Shown here: positions 4,989 through 7,801 of the stretch, piece by piece
Layout of the letters: every line of letters begins with the position of its first letter
How positions within the stretch are numbered: the first letter of the stretch is position 1
From: CBDUQP01 sp965369385
Lineage (GTDB): Bacteria; Planctomycetota; Phycisphaerae; SM23-33
Assembly: GCA_965369385.1 (NCBI GenBank)
Contig: CBDUQP010000144.1
Location: 1-7,801 of the forward strand
Direction: 5' to 3'
DNA: 7,801 bases
Notes under the pieces: generated by a model
Database searches by the model: none
Seen by the model: only the letters and a program-made list of their open reading frames with translations
What the model was told of the DNA's origin: nothing
Made by a program: the position numbers and the translations under genes

Positions 4989-5450
4989 CTACGGCATCAT
5001 CAGGAACATGAAGAAGCAAGCGAACAGGCCGACGGTCTCGGCGATGCCCATGGCGATAATCGCAAACGTAAACGGCTTGCCTTCGCCTTCTGCCATAGCG
5101 CGAATACCGGCTGCGCCGATAACGCCCTGCATCCATGCACTGAAAAGCTCACCCAGACCGCATGCCAGGCCGATGCTGAACACGGCTGCACCGTTGGCTG
5201 CCATGAATTCGGGGTTATAGACGTGGCCCTTAAGCAGCGCAAGCATCAGCACGAAGCCGTAAATCGTCTGCGAAAGGGGCATACCCGTGAGTGCTACGTA
5301 AAGGAAGTTCAGTGGTTTGCCTTCTTTGGCTTCCTTTGCCCAAGCGCCTGCGGCAGCCCTGCCGGCTGCTCCGATACCAAGGGCGCTACCGATAGCCCCT
5401 AAACCCAGAGGCAATGCGAACCCAATTTGACCAAGCCATCCCATGTCCAT
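4989..5450 (-). CDS. atpK: V-type ATPase subunit K (rotor-ring proteolipid)
   Basis: This 153-residue protein is the c-type subunit of the membrane rotor and carries H+ or Na+ through the V-type ATPase. It has the double-hairpin form: four helices at about 8-36, 48-73, 85-116 and 125-151, with Gly/Ala-rich first and third helices. The ion-carrying carboxylate is Glu138 (GIAETVG) in helix 4. The matching place in helix 2 has no acid but MPLSQTIYGF, and helix 3 has SAWMQG. By recall of the Enterococcus hirae NtpK sequence, Ser60, Gln61, Gln108 and Glu138 fall where Thr64, Gln65, Gln110 and Glu139 bind Na+, so sodium coupling is likely. The start at 5450 overlaps the stop of atpI (TGATG) and has GAAGGAG (5464-5458) seven bases upstream; a second ATG at 5444 is too far from it. 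It is the last gene of the operon. Confidence 0.93.
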   Translation of the reverse strand: MDMGWLGQIGFALPLGLGAIGSALGIGAAGRAAAGAWAKEAKEGKPLNFLYVALTGMPLSQTIYGFVLMLALLKGHVYNPEFMAANGAAVFSIGLACGLGELFSAWMQGVIGAAGIRAMAEGEGKPFTFAIIAMGIAETVGLFACFFMFLMMP

Positions 5451-7324
5451 CAGCTATCTCCTTCGACTACAGTGTTTGCAAAGGGGGCATAAGGTTGGCC
5501 TACCCATTGCACATTAGCATTGCTGGAGAACTCAAGCATGTTCAGACGCACACCGTGTGCGAAGACTGCTATGAGCCCGAGTATTATGTTCAGCGTGTGT
5601 GCCAGAATGATGATCAACACGCTGAATACGATATAGACCGACCCGGCTGAGCCTATCGTGAAGGCCAGACCGTTGAACGCAAAAGCTATGTAATAACTGG
5701 CAAGACCGACCGCCATCAGGCGAATGTAGCTGATAGTGTCGGAAAACGCTCCGATACAGGGCAACAGATTGGTGGCGATCCCGAGGCCGATACGCTTGAG
5801 AGGGTTGCGGCAGGGAACGCTGAACAGCACGACCAGACCGTAACCCGCGCCGAGTAACCCAAGAACTGCGTTCATTGGCATTAATTGGCTTGCGGGGAAG
5901 AACATCGTCCACACCGCACCCAGCATGCCGATAAGGAACGCTACCCAGCCGATCTGGGCGATGCTACGCTGGCTGGGAGCCAAGCCGATTGCCTGAAGCA
6001 GATGGGCAAGCACGAGATGGATCGTCCCGATAAGGAAGCTGATCTTAATAACGTTATTCATGGCAGTTTCGGCATCGTCAGTCCAGACAACGGCAATGCT
6101 CTGGAAGCCTCTGGCGATAGACGCCATCAGTCCGGTTGCCTCTGGCAGGCCCAGCACCGTGCCCGCGCCAGCGGCCCATGCGAAATCATTGGGCGACAAT
6201 CCGAAGATGTTGCCCGATAGCAGGCCCCAAACCATGGTAACCACACCGAACACGAGTATCAGTTGGGCAGCAGGTTTGCCGGCTTTTGCGACTATCTTAC
6301 CGTAGCATGTCATGCCGATCAGCGCGAAGATCAGGCCGTATCCCGCATCGCCGATCAGCATGCCGACAAAAATCGGCATGGCGAGCATGAAAAAGGGTGC
6401 CAGATCGTATTCGCGGTATCCCGGCGTGGTGCCCAGTATCTTGAACAGTGCCTCGATGGGTTTTACCCAACGCGGATACCGCACGAGTGTGGGAGGTTGT
6501 TCGTCCACATCGGGGGCGGTGATGCTGGCTGCGGCATCGACGCCCTTGGTTGCCAGGTCATTGGCAAGCGTTTCTGCCTGCTCAACGGGCGCCCATCCCT
6601 GGATGGCGAAGAGGTTTTCATCTTCCAGTCCTCCGCGATGTGCAATCACGTAGCTTTCCTGCTGTTTGAGCATCGCAAGGCGTTTGCTCACTGCGTCGGT
6701 TGCTCCTGCGAGCACGTCCAGGCGTTGGCCGGCGGTTTTCAGAGTTTCGTCGATGCGTTCTGCTTCTGCGAGAATGGACGGTCTGTCTCTGGCGGGCAGG
6801 GGGATCGCGGTCGCGGATTCGGGGAGGTTCAACTCTCCCTGGCGTTTAATGACGGCGATTACCGAATCATCGCCGAGCTGACCGACAATTTGCACGCAGT
6901 CCGCGTCGATTTCTCCGATATCGGCTGAGTCGATGCGGAAGAAACGTATGTTGATATCTGCTTCGGCGAGCTGTGTGAACTGTTCAAGTTGCACATCGCC
7001 CCAGATTTCGAGCGGGGCAAGCTGGCGATGCAGTGCTGACAGGCGGTTGTTTTGCTCGGCGGACTCGCGTTGAATCTGTACGACTTCATCGACGATGTCT
7101 TCGGCGTCCATGTCCGCCGGTGCGTCGGTGGCGGGCAGGGAACTGAGCAGTAGCAGTGCGTGCCCGCAGTCGTCGATCTTGGCAGAGAGCTTCTCATCGG
7201 CGATGGCGCGTGACGCATCGACGGGCGTAAGGTGGATGACACCAAGATCGCCGAGAGCGTTCAGCAATGCGGGGCGGTCAGACTTGCGGCTGACAACATA
7301 GACTTTGGACATCTTCGCTATCAT
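5450..7324 (-). CDS. atpI: V-type ATPase subunit I (membrane stator subunit a)
   Basis: This 624-residue protein is the large stator subunit that forms the ion half-channels beside the K ring. Residues 1-290 or so are cytoplasmic, starting with the KVYVVSRKSDRPALLNALGDLGVIHL-type fold of the family and holding two coiled-coil stretches (about 75-105 and 180-225). The C-terminal half has about seven membrane helices from PFFMLAMPIFVGMLIGDAGYG (310-330) onward. Other family marks are GTIHLVLAH (433-441), SYIRLMAVGLAS (532-543) with the essential arginine at Arg535, and the last-helix pattern HTLN (576-579) with GVRLNMLEF (591-599). The length is normal. The ATG at 7324 overlaps the stop of atpD by four bases (ATGA). 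A second in-frame ATG at 7312 (MSKVYVV) would also fit the family, and no strong Shine-Dalgarno site decides between them. Confidence 0.95.
   Translation of the reverse strand: MIAKMSKVYVVSRKSDRPALLNALGDLGVIHLTPVDASRAIADEKLSAKIDDCGHALLLLSSLPATDAPADMDAEDIVDEVVQIQRESAEQNNRLSALHRQLAPLEIWGDVQLEQFTQLAEADINIRFFRIDSADIGEIDADCVQIVGQLGDDSVIAVIKRQGELNLPESATAIPLPARDRPSILAEAERIDETLKTAGQRLDVLAGATDAVSKRLAMLKQQESYVIAHRGGLEDENLFAIQGWAPVEQAETLANDLATKGVDAAASITAPDVDEQPPTLVRYPRWVKPIEALFKILGTTPGYREYDLAPFFMLAMPIFVGMLIGDAGYGLIFALIGMTCYGKIVAKAGKPAAQLILVFGVVTMVWGLLSGNIFGLSPNDFAWAAGAGTVLGLPEATGLMASIARGFQSIAVVWTDDAETAMNNVIKISFLIGTIHLVLAHLLQAIGLAPSQRSIAQIGWVAFLIGMLGAVWTMFFPASQLMPMNAVLGLLGAGYGLVVLFSVPCRNPLKRIGLGIATNLLPCIGAFSDTISYIRLMAVGLASYYIAFAFNGLAFTIGSAGSVYIVFSVLIIILAHTLNIILGLIAVFAHGVRLNMLEFSSNANVQWVGQPYAPFANTVVEGDS
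5458..5464 (-). promoter_or_regulatory. Shine-Dalgarno site of atpK
   Basis: GAAGGAG lies seven bases before the ATG at 5450, inside the end of atpI. It is stronger than any site before atpI, which fits the need to make many K subunits per complex. Confidence 0.7.
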
Positions 7325-7801
7325 TGCGAGTCATCTTCCTGTGCGCTGGGCACTGTTGCGGATTCGTAAACTACGTCGGTATTTTCGCCGGTGCCTTCTT
7401 CGGATATCTTACCCTTGGCGATCTTTGCTCTTCCGACAGCGGCCGTCATTTCATCGCCTAGCTTGATGCGAATCACCCGGATAATCTCGCGGCATTGCGG
7501 GATCATGATCTTTTCAAAGAGATTCACTCGCTGGATAATCTTGGTAAGTTCCTTGTCGAGCAGGTCGAACTGTTCCTGCAGGACGTCGGCTTCGGCCTGG
7601 AAGGTGTTCACTTCGCGGAAGTCGGCAAGAGCCTTGTCCACCCATTGCGGGGTGGCGAAGAGGCTGTAGGTGATCTTTGGGAAGGTCACGCCGTCAAACA
7701 CCGGGATGTTGACACCGGCTACGTTTGTTCTGCGTTTGCTGACTTCTTCGGGCGTCGCCAGGGCGGGTATATTCATACCGGCGGTATCGACAATATGTTT
7801 C
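7321..7801 (-). CDS. atpD: V-type ATPase subunit D (central stalk), 5' end beyond the window
   Basis: This is the central rotor stalk subunit, which turns inside the A3B3 head and links it to the membrane ring. The frame stays open through 7801, with KHIVDTAG before the first visible methionine (7776), so that methionine is internal and the N-terminus with its basic motif is outside the window. About 159 residues are visible of a family length near 200-210. A long coiled coil is recognisable, with the family's C-terminal pattern RVNLFEKIMIPQCREIIRVI followed by a basic stretch (RAKIAKGKI). The final 25 or so residues (from EEGTGENTD to QEDDSQ) are acidic and look disordered. The stop overlaps the atpI start (ATGA). 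Genes for E, A and B are expected further right, as in chlamydiae and spirochaetes. Confidence 0.88.
   Translation of the reverse strand, partial: KHIVDTAGMNIPALATPEEVSKRRTNVAGVNIPVFDGVTFPKITYSLFATPQWVDKALADFREVNTFQAEADVLQEQFDLLDKELTKIIQRVNLFEKIMIPQCREIIRVIRIKLGDEMTAAVGRAKIAKGKISEEGTGENTDVVYESATVPSAQEDDSQ

Noticed and set aside
6263..6928. 221-residue plus-strand frame opposite atpI
   Set aside because: It is antisense to a conserved gene and rich in Cys and His of the kind shadow frames give.
7774..7776. ATG as start of subunit D
   Set aside because: The frame remains open to the window edge with plausible residues before it, and 151 residues is too short for the family.

Overview
The window is an ordinary stretch of bacterial chromosome carrying seven genes. 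All but trpE are on the minus strand. The best guess for the source is the PVC superphylum, probably a Planctomycetota of the Phycisphaerae type. The reasons are a V-type ATPase operon in the order D-I-K (the order also known from chlamydiae and spirochaetes), a histone-H1-like all-lysine-tail protein, moderate GC content and several genes without a clear Shine-Dalgarno site. This assignment is inference; no marker gene for taxonomy is present.

Layout. Positions 1-80 hold a cluster of GTCCCC/GGGGAC repeats that fold into alternative hairpins and end at the -35 box of trpE. trpE (135-1643, plus strand) encodes anthranilate synthase component I. It runs into a convergent VanZ-like membrane protein gene (1645-2043, minus), with one base between the stop codons. 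The vanZ-like gene is joined by an ATGA overlap to a parA-type ATPase gene (2040-3053, minus). The parA-type gene appears to start at a GTG exactly where its own promoter would begin transcription, so it is probably leaderless. A strong rho-independent terminator (3234-3278) separates it from a 131-residue protein that is 53% lysine (3334-3729, minus). A non-coding stretch with a 17-bp palindrome follows. Then comes a gene for a secreted lipoprotein of the alpha/beta-hydrolase (esterase/depolymerase) type (4058-4819, minus), in noticeably more AT-rich DNA.

The right third is the distal part of a V-type ATPase operon read leftwards: subunit D (cut by the window end), I and K, joined by ATGA and TGATG overlaps and followed by two hairpins. 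D is the central stalk, I is the membrane stator with the essential arginine, and K is the double-hairpin rotor-ring proteolipid. K keeps the residues that bind Na+ in the Enterococcus hirae enzyme (Ser60, Gln61, Gln108, Glu138), which suggests Na+ coupling.

No CRISPR array, tRNA, rRNA, transposase or clearly new defence or biosynthetic system is visible. The most interesting items are the likely leaderless parA-vanZ pair with its acidic ParA tail, the pure Lys/Ala/Val tail protein encoded by a strand-asymmetric repeat, the predicted sodium site in AtpK, and the repeat cluster that abuts the trpE promoter.
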